Assembly: GCA_033060915.1 (NCBI GenBank)
Contig: CM065383.1
Coordinates: forward strand, 14,582,001-14,646,000
Direction of reading: 5' to 3'
Source: Euryodendron excelsum
Taxonomy: Eukaryota; Streptophyta; Magnoliopsida; Ericales; Pentaphylacaceae
DNA length: 64,000 bases
The translations under genes were made by a program, and so were the position numbers. Positions 32,321 through 43,839 of this stretch are shown here, in pieces. Each line of letters begins with the position of its first letter. The stretch's first letter is position 1. Under the pieces are notes generated by a model. That model was not told where the DNA came from. It did not search any database and saw only the letters and a list, made by a program, of their open reading frames with translations.

Positions 32321-35256
32321 TTGTACTGTTTTTTTTTTGGGGGGGGGGGGGGGAAGATAGTACGCGATCGAAGAGAAGGGATAGCTTATGATATAAAGGC
32401 TAGTGGATGTTATAATGTAGAACTGGGAACCTCACTTGGTGGGTTACGAGACATAATCATTCTTAATATGGATGAGTTTGGAGAGCATGTAAACATAAAG
32501 TTCATATATAGATACCTTGTTAGACGAAATGGAGAAGTATGGATATATAAGAGGTTGTCAGTTAAGGATGACTAGACATTGCAAACTGTGTTAAATCTCC
32601 TTTCAAGATATCCTGACATGTATTGTGTTGAAATGTACATTGAGAAAGACATATCCACAATGAGCATCAGTCACAGTCGTCCTAATTTTAATTAGGGAGA
32701 TGTCCAGTCCTACGGTGAAATCTTGGGAAGGAGAGGTGATGCATCGGATTTGGGAACATTTACTAGAATGCTTATAGTTGGGCATAGTAGTCGAAGCGCA
32801 ATTGAAGAGGATGCGCTAGGACAACCGATACCTAACTTGTTCACCCTATGCAATGATTACTCACAGGGTCCGAGTAATGTTGAACAATTGCATGACTTTA
32901 ACAATCCACCCACATATCACCCACAATATGCTTCGGGTCAAGGGGGGTGCGTAGAGGCTAGACGTCCCAGTACAAGTATGGATTCTGTAGAACGACTTGT
33001 GGGCCTTGATGAGATTGGTAGAGGGATAGATGAAGATGAAAATGTAGATATTGTTCAATCCGATTAATCAGAGGAAGATGTTGATATTTTAATAAGAAAT
33101 GATGAAGACGACGACTTTGATGACGATGGGCAAGAACAAGTGAACCTTCCTGAATTGAATGACAATCCGGTGCCCTTTTTTACGAACTTGGATGGGGTAG
33201 ATGATTCCGCAGCTGGTCGAGACTTATACCATCGCGGTCCAACATGGTCAGATGTTAATCCAGAGTTTGCAAAAGGGATGGTTTTTAGAGATAAGGATGC
33301 AGCGATCCGTGCATGTAATTGGTATCATGTGAAGAGGAATAAACATTATTATATTGTAGAAACAAATAAAACGGTTTGGAGCACCAGGTGCAGACACGAT
33401 TGCCCATGGAAATTGCGTGCCTGTTTAAAGAAGAAGCATACTTTGTTTGAAATCACACAATACCCTGGGCCTCATACTTGTTTACATAGGATGGAGAGTT
33501 TGGATCACCGCAACCTTAATTCGACATTCATTGCACACATGATTAAGACACAAGTTGCGGTAAGTTCTTATAAATTATAACTTAAAAGTAAGATGTTTGG
33601 ATATTATGCAGTAATGCTCATATGAATATAAAGATTGAATATTTATTTTGTTGTGGTGTACAGGAAGACCCTGGATGGAAGATAGCTTCCATAATCAAGA
33701 GTGTAAAAACTAGTGTTGGTTTCACAGTCTTATACAAAAAAGCTTGGCTTGGAAGAACAAAGGCTATTGCAATGGTTTTCGGGGATTGGGATGAGTCCTA
33801 TAAGAAGTTACCAAGGTATATGAGAACGTTGCAGTTCAGGAACCCGGGCACAGTTGTGGTATTGGAAACATGTGACATTGGAAGGTCTGCCAACGTCCGC
33901 TAAACAGAATTTTCTGGGCATTCCGGCCATGCATTGAAGGTTTCAACCACTACCCTCCAGTGATTTGTATCGATGGTACCCACCTTAATGGGAAATATAG
34001 AGGAGTGTTGTTGATTGCTGTGGCCAAAACTGTTGCCAACAATGTTTTCCCTCTAGCTTTCGCAGTAGTTGAATCGGAAAACTATCGTGATTGGTCATGG
34101 TTTATCTATCATGTCAGGCATCTTATTGTGCCAGGGAAAGAAGGGATCACATTGATTTCTGATCGACATGCAGCCATATTGAGTGCAGTAAAAGATTATT
34201 GGGAAATCCACGAGACGGGCAACTAGCTAGAGTCCATCGATATTGCCTTAGGCACTTTAAAAGTAATTACCAAAAAAAGTTCAACAATGCTAAAGTTAAG
34301 GATCTTATATGGAAAGCTGGAATTGCCTGTCAGGTGCGCAAGTTCGACGAGGTAATGGATGAGATTAAAAATTTACAAACGGAGTCGGCGACAAAAGCAT
34401 TTCGTGACCTGTGCAACGAGGACCCTAGGAAGTGGACATTGGTGCATGACGGAGGTTATCGTTAGGGAGTTTTAACCACTAACGATTCAGAGTGCTATAA
34501 TAATGTCTTAAGAGGTGCACGAGACTTGCCTATAACTGCATGTGTTCAGGTTACTTTTTACCGTTTGGTGGCAACTTTCACCGAGAAACAAGTACAAATT
34601 CATCGTGCCGCAGAGAAGGGGTTGAGGTACACATCAAAAGTGCAAAAGAAGATAGAATCTTATCAAGCTCGATCGGTGATGCATCGCGTTAATGTCTTTA
34701 ATTGGTAATGTCACAAAATTTATACAGTTTTTTTTAATTCACACCGTTTATTGATAGATTTGTAGAAGTCTGTATCTCTATTACAACTATGAAGTGAGTA
34801 TATTCTAAATGCAGGGCTCCGGGTTCCGCTGAGGTTATTACAAATCCAGTAGGCACGAAAGGAAATAACAGACATCCGGTGACTTTGAATCCTCCCTCGT
34901 GTGACTGCGGAAAATAGGTCATCTACCATTATCCTTGTTCGCACATGCTGGCAGTTTGCGCGAAAACAGGAAGACAACCATGGGGCTTAATTGCTCCTCA
35001 ATATAATCTCGACGTTTTTGCTCACGTGTACGAATCAAGTTTCCAACCGATGGTGCACGAGCATTATTGGGTTTCCTATGATGGTCCTAAGCTCATTCTA
35101 GATCCGACCCGTCGACGAGAAGCTATGCCAGGGCGTCCAAAAAACAAACGAATCCAGAATGAGATGGACGTCTCTAGGAGACGACAATTCAATAATTGCG
35201 ATATTTGTAAACAACAAGGCCATGATAGGCGTAAATGTCCAAACCGGACCGCCTGA
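32321..35256 (+). pseudogene. MURA-type MULE transposase, broken
   Basis: The remnant retains the domain order of a plant MULE transposase. An N-terminal domain (32400-32690) is followed by an acidic linker and a MuDR DNA-binding domain (about 33270-33560) with a WSTRCRHDCPWKLRAC Cys-rich core. After a small intron (about 33559-33661, GTAAGT..CAG) comes the MULE catalytic domain. It has CIDGTHLNGKYRG carrying the first DDE Asp (about 33960-34005) and LISDRHAAI carrying the second (about 34158-34185). A second intron (about 34707-34813) precedes a SWIM finger (CDC...HYPCSH, 34900-34945) and a C-terminal CCHC knuckle CDICKQQGHDRRKC (35200-35241). In-frame stops occur near 32573, 32690, 33065, 34463 and 34916. 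Frameshifts occur near 33900 and 34200. At least two stops sit where Trp is usual. It is not functional. Confidence 0.88.
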
Positions 35257-35587
35257 TTTATGTATTAGAAGAACAATTAGCTACCTAGTGAAGAACAATT
35301 TGTATTTCTATTTAAGATAATGGTTGGTTGTCATTAAGCGTATATTTGAACTTAATTGCATTTGAACTTATCGTATTAATTGTAAGGCTTATTTGTATTT
35401 CATTGATAGTTTTTTTAGGGTTTTGTCACATCGTTCACATGCATAGATGTGATATTTGTAGGTTTCTGAGGTTTTGATCCTATCATTCACAGCTTTTATG
35501 TAGAAACCTAATGACTTTTGCAGACCCTTACATCATTTATTTTATTACTGTTTTAACCCCATATGTTACGTGTCAATTGCAGGTGTT

Positions 35588-38263
35588 ATGGATACAGCTA
35601 CAGCTCTTCCTGGGCCTATCGATCGTACTGTGCTGACGTTACAGAGCCATCATCGATCGAGTTGGATATGGGACCATGGGGTATGAGCATTTATAATATG
35701 TTTTATATTTATGCATATATTTTGTGGGATTTCATGTGTTTACTAATGCCCTTCAAATTAATGATGTAGGGTACAAATCCTCTTAAATACAGACGCGCCG
35801 CCAGTCATTTATACGATGTGATACACCCACGTATTTTGCAGTATGTACTACGTGTTGGGTTCTATGGTGTCTACCGAGTAGGGATGATCCGGTTGGACCA
35901 TCATTTGATCACGGCGTTCATAGAGCGTTGGCGACAGGAGACCCATACCTTCTATCTGATTATCGGGAAGACTACCATTACTTTGCAGGACATTTTTATA
36001 CTATTAGGACTACCTGTCGATGGCTATCCTATCATCCGACGGGAGGTTCGGAGTACTGTGCAGGAGTGGCAGGACTTGTGTGTCCAGTTGTTAGGTGTGG
36101 CCCCACCCCCAGAGCAGTTAGATAGGGGGCGTGTTCGGATTACATGGCTCCGTGACACTTTCCAGGCCCTTCCAGCTGGAGCTGATGATGTTATTGTACA
36201 GCGGCACGCATGTGCATACATACTTCACCTGATTGGGGGGGTGCTGATGTCAGATTTATCCCAAACTCTTGTCAAACTGTCATACCTTCCATTTCTGGAG
36301 GACTTAGACGCGGCAGGGAGATATAGCTGGGGCAGTGCCACCTTAGCTATGCTTTATAGGTCAATGTGCCGGGCGACGAAGCCAGATGGGAAGCAGATAG
36401 CAGGCGCACTACTTTTGTTGCAGGTTCAATAACTTTGCACTTTATCCAGTATGCCGTAATGTTTTATTTTTATTTCATTTACTATTTGTGTTAACATTGA
36501 ACTTTATTCAGATATGGGTTTGGGAGAGATTCCCGCGCATGTGCCTTAGTCATAGAGATCAGCCTACTAATGGCCAGCAGCCCTTGGATATAGATGGGGT
36601 ATAGTTACCCGGTGGCCCGTGGGGAGCTAGGTATGTATCCAGTAGTTATTTATGTTTACCTTTATATCTTCAGTCATTAAACATAGTTTTCATATTATGT
36701 ACACATATCTGTCAGATGGAGATCGAGATATCATACAGATACAGTGTCGACCCATGTTGTCTGTGTATATCGCTACTAGTTGGACCGCTTGAGGCTGGAC
36801 GAGGTATGAATACTCCTTAGCTATATTTATGTTTAGTTTTTTGGTTCATATATTTCAATTAGTAATGGGTACCATATTTTTATATGTTTGTAGTTCACAT
36901 GGAGACCATATGATGCTATCATCGATTCACTTCCAGATTATTGTCGAGCTGGGAGTGATATCTAGATGACTCGATCCCCATTATTGTGCTTTGAGGTCGT
37001 AGAGTGGCATTTACCTGATCGTGTATGCCGACAGTTTGGTTTTAGACATGTCATTCCACAGGCTCATAACACATCTCCTGACTTACATGGTTTAGATGGG
37101 CGTGGGAGACATAACACCGATTTGATGGAGTATCATATACAGTACATACAATGATGGCAGTAGCGCCGCGATCATATTGTAGTTGGGGTTCCTATTGCTG
37201 GAGACATGTGATATGACGATCCATATATGCAGTGGTATCGCCATATCACACGCCCATTAGTGGGCAATCCAGCTCACTGCCCAGATCGAGGCTACCTGGA
37301 GGTTGGGTCTACGGCAGAGATTGCGGTTAGTAGTTTTTTATGTAATACGATTTTTCAAAGCAAATATGAATTGGTAAAGGGACATAAAAATTATGCTTCA
37401 TTGTGCAGACTCGTCATTTCACGACCGTGCATCATCTTATAGATCGTACTATATATGGGTTTGGGACTGAGCTGGCACTAGAGGACATGTATAGGGCTCG
37501 TGACTTGTGTACCAAGTCAATAGACATATTACGTGAGCAGCAGCGCATATCGCAGGCCCAACCATTAATTTTGCAAGCCCAGCCCTCAGTTGCCCAGCCA
37601 TCAGTTTCGCAGGCCCAACCCTCAGTTGGCCAGCCATCAGTTTCGCAGGCCCAGCCCTCAGTTGCCCAGCCTTCAGTTTCGCAGGCACAACACTCAGTTA
37701 GCCAGCTAGCCTCGATCCAGACACCTACATCACATGTCACACCGAGTATGCTAGTATATACATATCATAGTGACCCTCGATATGTACCCTCATCATCATA
37801 TGCGACCAGTTGCGAGGTGAGACCTCATCGCACTGCACCCCGCCACGATGTTTCTCCTGTTTTTTATGACCAGCGATCTGGTTCCTCGCCCGTCGGAGAT
37901 GATATGGGATTTCATGCACTTTTCGATCCATTGTTACTTGAAGGGTACCGTATAGAGATGCCTTTCATGGACACCTAGGGTCACGATCCATTTACTGTGC
38001 CATCTGAGACTACACATCCCATACCACCATCACAGGTAGATGGGTCATCTCAGCTCACTCAGGTTAGCAGTAGGCCTCCTATTGATACAGTCGATGTAGG
38101 CCCTACCATTGACCCACATCAACATATACCTCCTGAGGGCGTTTCACAGATCACCCAGGCAAAGCCATCTCAGTCGAGACTATGTAGTATCACACGGGTC
38201 TTTACCCATAAGTCGAGACGAGAAAGGAGGCCACCCCCATGTGGGATAGGTGGTCATGTATAG
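35588..38263 (+). pseudogene. Plant mobile domain (PMD) protein gene inside the MULE, broken
   Basis: The product resembles the aminotransferase-like PMD family (MAIN/MAIL-like), which occurs both as host genes and as cargo of MULE and Ty3 elements. Reconstructed exons are 35588-35680, 35770-36423, 36512-36630, 36716-36803, 36894-37325 and 37409-38263. The PMD core is clear: HPRILQYVLRVGFYGVYRVG, then RLDHHLITAFIERWRQETHT, TITLQDIFILLGLPVDGYP and, further on, DPYMQWYRHITR. The C-terminus has a 12-aa repeat (QAQPSVAQPSVS type, about 37575-37700) and a basic RRERRPPPCGIGGHV tail. Stops interrupt it at 36602, in exon 4 (RY-stop-LDRL), near 36963, twice near 37151-37162, near 37210 and at 37976. 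Several lie where family members have Trp or Gln. All splice sites remain consensus. Confidence 0.85.
37575..37700 (+). repeat. 36-bp tandem repeat in the PMD C-terminal region
   Basis: About three and a half copies of a unit encoding Q-A-Q-P-S-V-A/G-Q-P-S-V-S. The period of 36 bp keeps frame. Confidence 0.85.
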
Positions 38264-38415
38264 TACTTGATGGTATGGGTTTTGTATTAGGTACATTTTC
38301 AGGAAGTTGTCGAACATTTGTTGATGTAATCGAATATTATGGTTATTTCTGGTATCCCGTGTTTATGGATGTATCAAATTTTGTAGTTCATACGTTTTTG
38401 TATCAAATTTTTTAT

Positions 38416-38636
38416 AAGCGTGCATTAGTTTCACGTGAAGGCATGCCCTGAACCCTTCACGTAAAGGCTGCAAGAGGTGATGCATCATTTCAATATAAAG
38501 TGTGCATTAGCTTCACGTAAAGGCATGTCCTGAACTCTTCACGTGAAGGTTGCACGAGGTGATGCGTCATTTCAATATAAAGCGTGCATTAGCTTCACGT
38601 GAAGGCATGTCCTGAACCCTTCATGTGAAGGCTGCA
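38416..38636. repeat. 82-bp tandem repeat with palindromic TTCACGTGAA motifs
   Basis: Units start near 38416, 38498 and 38580 (last one partial). Each begins GYGTGCATTAG and includes TTCACGTRAAGGCATG, a CCTTCACGTGAAGG-type palindrome and ATTTCAATATAAAG. It lies between the PMD gene and the TATA box of the third MULE gene. Confidence 0.85.
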
Positions 38637-38694
38637 CAAAAGTCTTGTTTCGCATCCCAATGAATTCACGTGAACCATTTACTCATGCATTGTA

Positions 38695-39402
38695 TTGTAT
38701 TACCTATATATACGTCATGCCATTACAAAAACAAGTGTTAAACCATACACACTTCCTACCATGCCGAAGCAAAAAGGATTATTTGGAGCATCGTGTAGTC
38801 ATTCGGCTCGAAGCAGCGACATAGATGAAAACCAATCCTCACCTATCCATATGGTGCATACATACATGGACCTAGTTGGTAACAAATGGTATGGCCGAAA
38901 ACGTTGTTTTCTTAACAAACTAATCCTAATGCACGATACGATGGGTCTGGTCAGCCACATCTTCATTGGTGATGCGTCCTTAGGTCCACCCCGCGGGGTG
39001 ACTGACTCCTAATGCATAAGGTCGCCGTGGGAAGACTTGTTCGATTAACGGTGTGAACAAGAGATGTATTGCCGATGACATGGTCTTCGTGTCCCAAAGG
39101 CCCGTTCAGCTAAGTTGTTCAATAGACGATCAGGTAACAACAAGGTCATAAAAGCACTTGAACGCGAGATTGATCAAATGCAACGAAGGTTGGATAGATA
39201 TCATTTTACACAGCAAGTGAAGGAACATTGTGGTGATCCAACACAACGAATATTAGAAATCGTTGAAGATCCATTGCTAGTTTCTGACCCAGAACTTTCA
39301 GATTTCTCAGAAGAAGAAGGTGACGATGACTTTCAAAACTATCTACCAAGTAGTCTTAGCATTGCTAGCAAACCGCTATGTTATTATGAACATGGTCCAT
39401 AA
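38695..39402 (+). pseudogene. Third MULE gene, unknown function, broken
   Basis: A TATA box (CTATATATA, about 38703-38711) precedes an ATG at 38761 that opens an 83-codon frame starting MPKQKGLFGASCSHSARSS. It stops at 39012. A second frame at 39115-39402 has a short coiled-coil-like segment (IKALEREIDQMQRRLDRYHF) and an acidic tail (ELSDFSEEEGDDDF). The two are probably exons or parts of one decayed gene about 200 aa long. I do not recognise the family. It lies downstream of the PMD gene, on the same strand, inside the MULE. Confidence 0.5.
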
Positions 39403-39460
39403 AGCTTGGTGTACTTTTTATTTCAGTATAATGTAAAATCAGTTATTATGTTTTCATATA

Positions 39461-39480
39461 ATATATATATATATATATAT
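39461..39480. repeat. TA microsatellite
   Basis: A run of about ten AT dinucleotides sits just before the 178-bp tandem array. Confidence 0.85.
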
Positions 39481-39534
39481 GAGCTTGGATCATATTTGGC
39501 ATTGCAGAACTTATGAACATGGTCTGTTTTGGAA

Positions 39535-40768
39535 GTTATGCAAAGTTTTGGAATTCCGAAACTTATATTTTCGGAGTTATGCCAACTTGGTCATTTGGGT
39601 ACCGAAATGGTGAGAAAGGCTCCGGGGAGCGCGAAACTTGATGAGAGGCATCGGTGTGACATGAGTGACGTGTGGGAGTTGACGACACGTCAATCGGGTT
39701 CCCGATTTGGGTTTGCAAAGTTTCCCGGAACTTATGTTTTCGGTTTAGAAGTTATGCAAAGTTTCGGAATTCTGGAACTTATATTTTCAGAGTTATGCCA
39801 ACTCGGCCATTGAGGTACCGAAATGGTGAGAAAGGCTCCGGGGAGTGCAAAATTTGATGAGAGGCACCGGTGTGACATGAGTGACGTGTGGGAGTTGACG
39901 GCACGTCAATCGGGTTCCTGGTTTGGAAGTTATGCAAAGTTTCAGAATTCCGAAACTTATGTTTTCAGAGTCATGCCAACTCGGCCATTGGGGTACCGAA
40001 ATGGCGAGAAAGGCTCCGGGGAGCACGAAACTTGGCAAGAGGCACTTGTGTGACACGAGTGACGTGTGGGAGTTGACGACACGTCAATCGGGTTCTCGGT
40101 TTGAAAGTTATGCAAAGTTTCAGAATTCAGGAACTTATGTTTTTGGAGTTATGCCAACTCGGCCATTGGGGTATTGAAATGGCGAGAAAGGCTCCGGGGA
40201 GCACGAAACTTACACGATGAGGCAACGGGTTCCCGGTTTGGAAGTGCAAAGTTTCAGAATTCCACGGAGTTATGCCAACTCGGCCATTGGGGTACCGAAA
40301 TAGCGAGAAAGGCTCCGGGGAGTGCAAAACTTGGCGAGAGGTACCGGCGTGACACGAGTGACGTATGAGAGTTGACAGCACGTCAATCGGGTTCCCGGTT
40401 TGGAAGTTATGCAAAGTTTCGGAATTCCGGAACTTATGTTTTTGGAGTTATGCCAACTCGACCATTAGGGTACCGAAATGGTGAGAAAGGCTCCGGGGAG
40501 CGCAAAACTTGGTGAGAGGCACCGGTGTGACACGAGTGACGTGTGGGAGTTTACGGCACGTCAATCGGGTTCCTGGTTTGGAAGTTATGCAAAGTTTCGG
40601 AACTCTGGAACTTATGTTTTCGGAGTTATGCCAACTCGGCCATTGGGGTACCAAAATGGCTAGAAAGGCTCCGGGGAGTGCGAAACTTTGGCGAGAGGCA
40701 CCAGTGTGACACGAGTGACGTATGGGAATTGACGGCACGTCAATCGGGTTCCCGGTTTGGAAGTTATG
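39535..40768. repeat. 178-bp tandem array next to the right MULE end
   Basis: Repeats start with GTTATGCAAAGTTTCGGAAT at about 39535, 39751, 39929, 40107, 40244 (shortened), 40406 and 40584, with a fragment at 40763. Full spacing is 178 bp; the 216-bp first interval and the 137- and 162-bp later ones carry insertions or deletions. Each unit contains GTTATGCCAACTCGGCCATT, GAGAAAGGCTCCGGGGAG, CGAGTGACGTGTGGGAGTTG and GCACGTCAATCGGGTTCC. It is GC-richer than the rest of the element. Open frames over it are a by-product of the repeat. Confidence 0.9.
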
Positions 40769-40825
40769 GATTTCGAATTGCCTGGGGGAATTGCTGATAT
40801 GATTACTGATATGAGAACATTAAAA

Positions 40826-40843
40826 CCGCCAATTCAATTGGCG
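40826..40843. repeat. Palindrome inside the right MULE end
   Basis: CCGCCAATTCAATTGGCG repeats the palindrome seen at 30976-30994, about 85 bp inside the right terminus. Confidence 0.85.
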
Positions 40844-40938
40844 ATTAACTTGCCTTGGAGCATAAACTTAAAACACACCTCGCTTGTGGAATTATGCTTA
40901 TAAAAAACGTGAGTCAGGGAAACTTGCCCTTTGCTTTG

Positions 40939-43740
40939 TGGACACATTTCCACTGCTAACATGTACCATGGGGTGGGGCATTTCAGAGTACGTCACCACA
41001 AGAGTATGTCATTGTCCTTTCTTTGCTTGGTTTAAGGTACAAAAATTTGTCGTCTTAAGTGTTACTAGTATCATGCCTGGCTACAATCCATATTAGCCAC
41101 AAAATGTTTTCAGAGAAACAACCAGGGCCAACTATAGAATGATAGGCCACAAAATGTTTCCATATAAAACTACCATGGCCCTGGTTAAAGTCTTGATTTT
41201 GGATGACAGTTGACGTCCAATTAAAATGTCAAATTAGCAATAGGGAGCAGTCGAGAGAGGAACGAGCTGTAGATCTATATGTCTTGAGTTCAAAACTTGG
41301 TAATTCTTTTGGAACTAGGTTGCGAGAGATTTATTTTTATTAGATCCCCTAAATTTGGCATCGATAGCCTGTCTTTGACCATACTAAGGAGAAGATTAGT
41401 TAAGGTGTGCACAAGTCAGCCTGATTATCTTGACTGCATAATAAAAAAAAATATATGTCAAATGAAAAGTGCTACACATAATTATATTTCTCACCACTAT
41501 TTCTTACTTGTAGATACAAGTGAGGGAGTCTCGTATATTGTTACCTTGTGTATAGACGACAAAGAATGTAGTAACAAATGAAATTATATAAGGCACAATT
41601 ATTCAGAAACTCTGGTTCTTTCCTATTCTTTCCATCTGCAGAATTTTTTTCTTACTCCTTCCCGCAAAAAAGATAAAAATAAAAATGAGACGGTTCTACA
41701 CTCAAAGTGGACATGTGTTAAAAATAATTGAAACAAAAATGAAATCATTCTTTTTACGGTTAAAGTTGACATGGAACGGCGGAAGAATTAACACCAGGTA
41801 CAGGTTTTGTTGAGGGGCTGAAGTAAATATTATTGTATTTCAAGACGACTAAGGTAAAAAAATTTGGAGTTTGAGAGCCTAATGCACTATTTTTTATATT
41901 TCCATTTTATCAAAAGTACTCAAAAAATTATAGGAACAAAATTTTAGAAACTTTGGGGCCATTGCCCCTTTACTTTTAACATCCCAAAATTCAAGAATTT
42001 TTAATAATTCAATGTTAATTATCCAACAAATTTTCCTTTTCCTTTGATTTATTTACCAGTCTCTAAAATCATAAATTTTCATTTGACTCGGGATATGAAA
42101 AACTTGCAAATCTCCTTCAATGATCCAAGTCATTTATTATAACAATTAATTCATACCAATCTTACAATAGGAAGCCATGGATTGCAGGCTGCCATGTAAC
42201 ATAACATTCATTGCAAACTCATCATTCATCAGTCCTTTATCTCTTCATTTCAGAATCATCTCACTCAGAATATGCTCCCCCACTCACCTCTCTTGTAATA
42301 TTTTCTGGGCCCAACAAATATTGATTTAGTACTCTTCTTCCTTTTGGTAAGCAGCTCTTTATCAAATCTGTGAACATTAAATATTCAACTCTAGCTTTGA
42401 TATTTCTGCACCCTTGAATATACAATCAAGTGAAGTCCCTCCCCACTAAGCATGCCAGCCAAAATACATACATACATATAGGTATATATATATATAATAA
42501 ACAACACGTAACATGCAGAATAGCAGATGATCATGATCACCAATCACAATGATTTTTCGACCAATAGTATTTGGTGCGGTGGGGGCAATGAGAGCCAGAC
42601 CAATGGCTGCATGCGCGCTGATATGTCATTTACATTCCTGCAAGGGTGATGCTATAATACCATAATATTCGTGCAAAATTTATCATTAAAATAATATATT
42701 TAAATAAGAATTATTTATTTAAAAAAAAGCGCTCATCAAAATGGCTTCTAATTATAAAATATTACTTTCGCATGATAATTTTTTTTAATATTTTTATGAA
42801 AGGATAACATTTGCCGTCCTTCAATCATATCCTAAGCTGTATACTGGTTAATAATAATATAGATTAGTAAAATACATGATTAAGCTTAATTAAATGCAGG
42901 AATGATGGAGTCTTTTGTGCTTTTGCAAGATGTGACTTTGCATAAAGTGGCCAACACAAGGGACCCAGAAGAGGAGAAGAGAGAGCTCTTCTTTTCAGTT
43001 CTCTTGTAGCTCATAAGAGCCTTATAAGAGAAATCAATATGAATGTTCACGGTAAAAATTGTAGGAGTGCTTATCCTCTTTCAGGATATGAGGCCTAAAG
43101 CTATTGGCTATGAGGTAACAAGAGTGATTGAGAAGATGAGCTGGACCTCTTTCTGACCCACAAAAATGAAAAAGAAGATGATAGAGAAGATTGCATGAAT
43201 TTGAATCTTGTATTTTATTTATTTATTTATTTTGGGTAACATTTCTTTGAATCTATGAAACATGCATTGAGAACAAATGAATTCAAACTATGAAAAGGTA
43301 AATTGCTATTTTTTTTTTTTCACATGTAGATGTTGGGGGGCTACAAGGCGAATAAGTGCCAAAGTAATCAAAAGGAGATACTATCATTTGTTTAGCCAAA
43401 TATCAACTGTTTGGATGCCAAGAAAATCATTCTGTCTTTCCCTTTCATGGTCAATAGATACCAAAGAATTTATGATTTCTTCCAACATTTTCATGTGCAG
43501 CCTGAATCTTTGGTTGATCTGTTGTTGAGCTGTGGTTTCCTATTTGCTATTATCTAAATAGCATTTTAAAATGATTTGCTATAAAAATTAGGTTAACTTA
43601 GTGAATTCAGATATAATTTCAAGGTCAACATATTATAATTGAAAAATGTGCAAGCAACCAACAAACATTTTTTGGTTTTCAGGTCTTCAATTGACTACTC
43701 ATTTAAGCTTGTGCATGATTATATAAATTTTACGCATTGT
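40939..43740. other. Intergenic AT-rich DNA, no recognised gene
   Basis: Short open frames at 40884-41096, 41297-41581 and 43277-43528 have no family resemblance. The mature sequences of miR156, 159, 160, 164, 166, 171, 172, 390, 393 and 396 were looked for by eye and not seen. A TA-rich run lies at about 42483-42496. Confidence 0.4.
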
Positions 43741-43749
43741 ATAAATGAT

Positions 43750-43835
43750 GGCAAGTCACAAAAGAACATGAGGAATCGAACTTAAAATCTCATACTTACC
43801 ATGAGAACCAACCTACAGCTGAGTCACCCCTTATA
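43750..43835 (-). mobile_element. tRNA-derived SINE-like sequence
   Basis: Read on the minus strand, TGACTCAGCTGTAGGTTGG resembles a pol III A box. AAGTTCGATTCC, about 45 bases later, matches the B-box consensus. The spacing and the TTCTCATGGT segment between them recall plant SINEs. The 3' end and any target duplication could not be defined. Confidence 0.4.
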
Positions 43836-43839
43836 GTTG

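Larger units (their letters stand above)
30831..40938 (+). mobile_element. 10.1-kb Mutator-like element (MULE) carrying transposase and PMD genes
   Basis: Element proper is about 30840-40929. The left end GGCAAGTTTTCTTGACTCAG matches the complement of the right end (GGGCAAGTTTCCCTGACTCA). The match continues through CGTTTTTTAYAARCATAATT and GAGGTGTGTTTTAA blocks, giving TIRs of about 85-90 bp. Flanking 9-mers TCTGCTTTG (30831-30839) and TTTGCTTTG (40930-40938) differ at one base, the duplication size expected of MULEs. In order it contains a CT-rich 5' region, a MURA-like transposase with SWIM and CCHC fingers, a PMD gene, an 82-bp repeat, a third small gene and a 178-bp tandem array. All genes are on the + strand. 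Stops and frameshifts show this copy can no longer act alone. The exact boundary is uncertain by one base. Confidence 0.88.

Noticed and set aside
32321..32400. ATG followed by a poly-G-encoded glycine run as transposase start
   Set aside because: The homopolymer is prone to slippage and the preceding sequence is non-coding; the true start of the transposase could not be fixed.
39529..40797. Six or more open frames on both strands over the 178-bp array
   Set aside because: These are a product of GC-rich tandem repetition. Frames change between units and there is no protein family.
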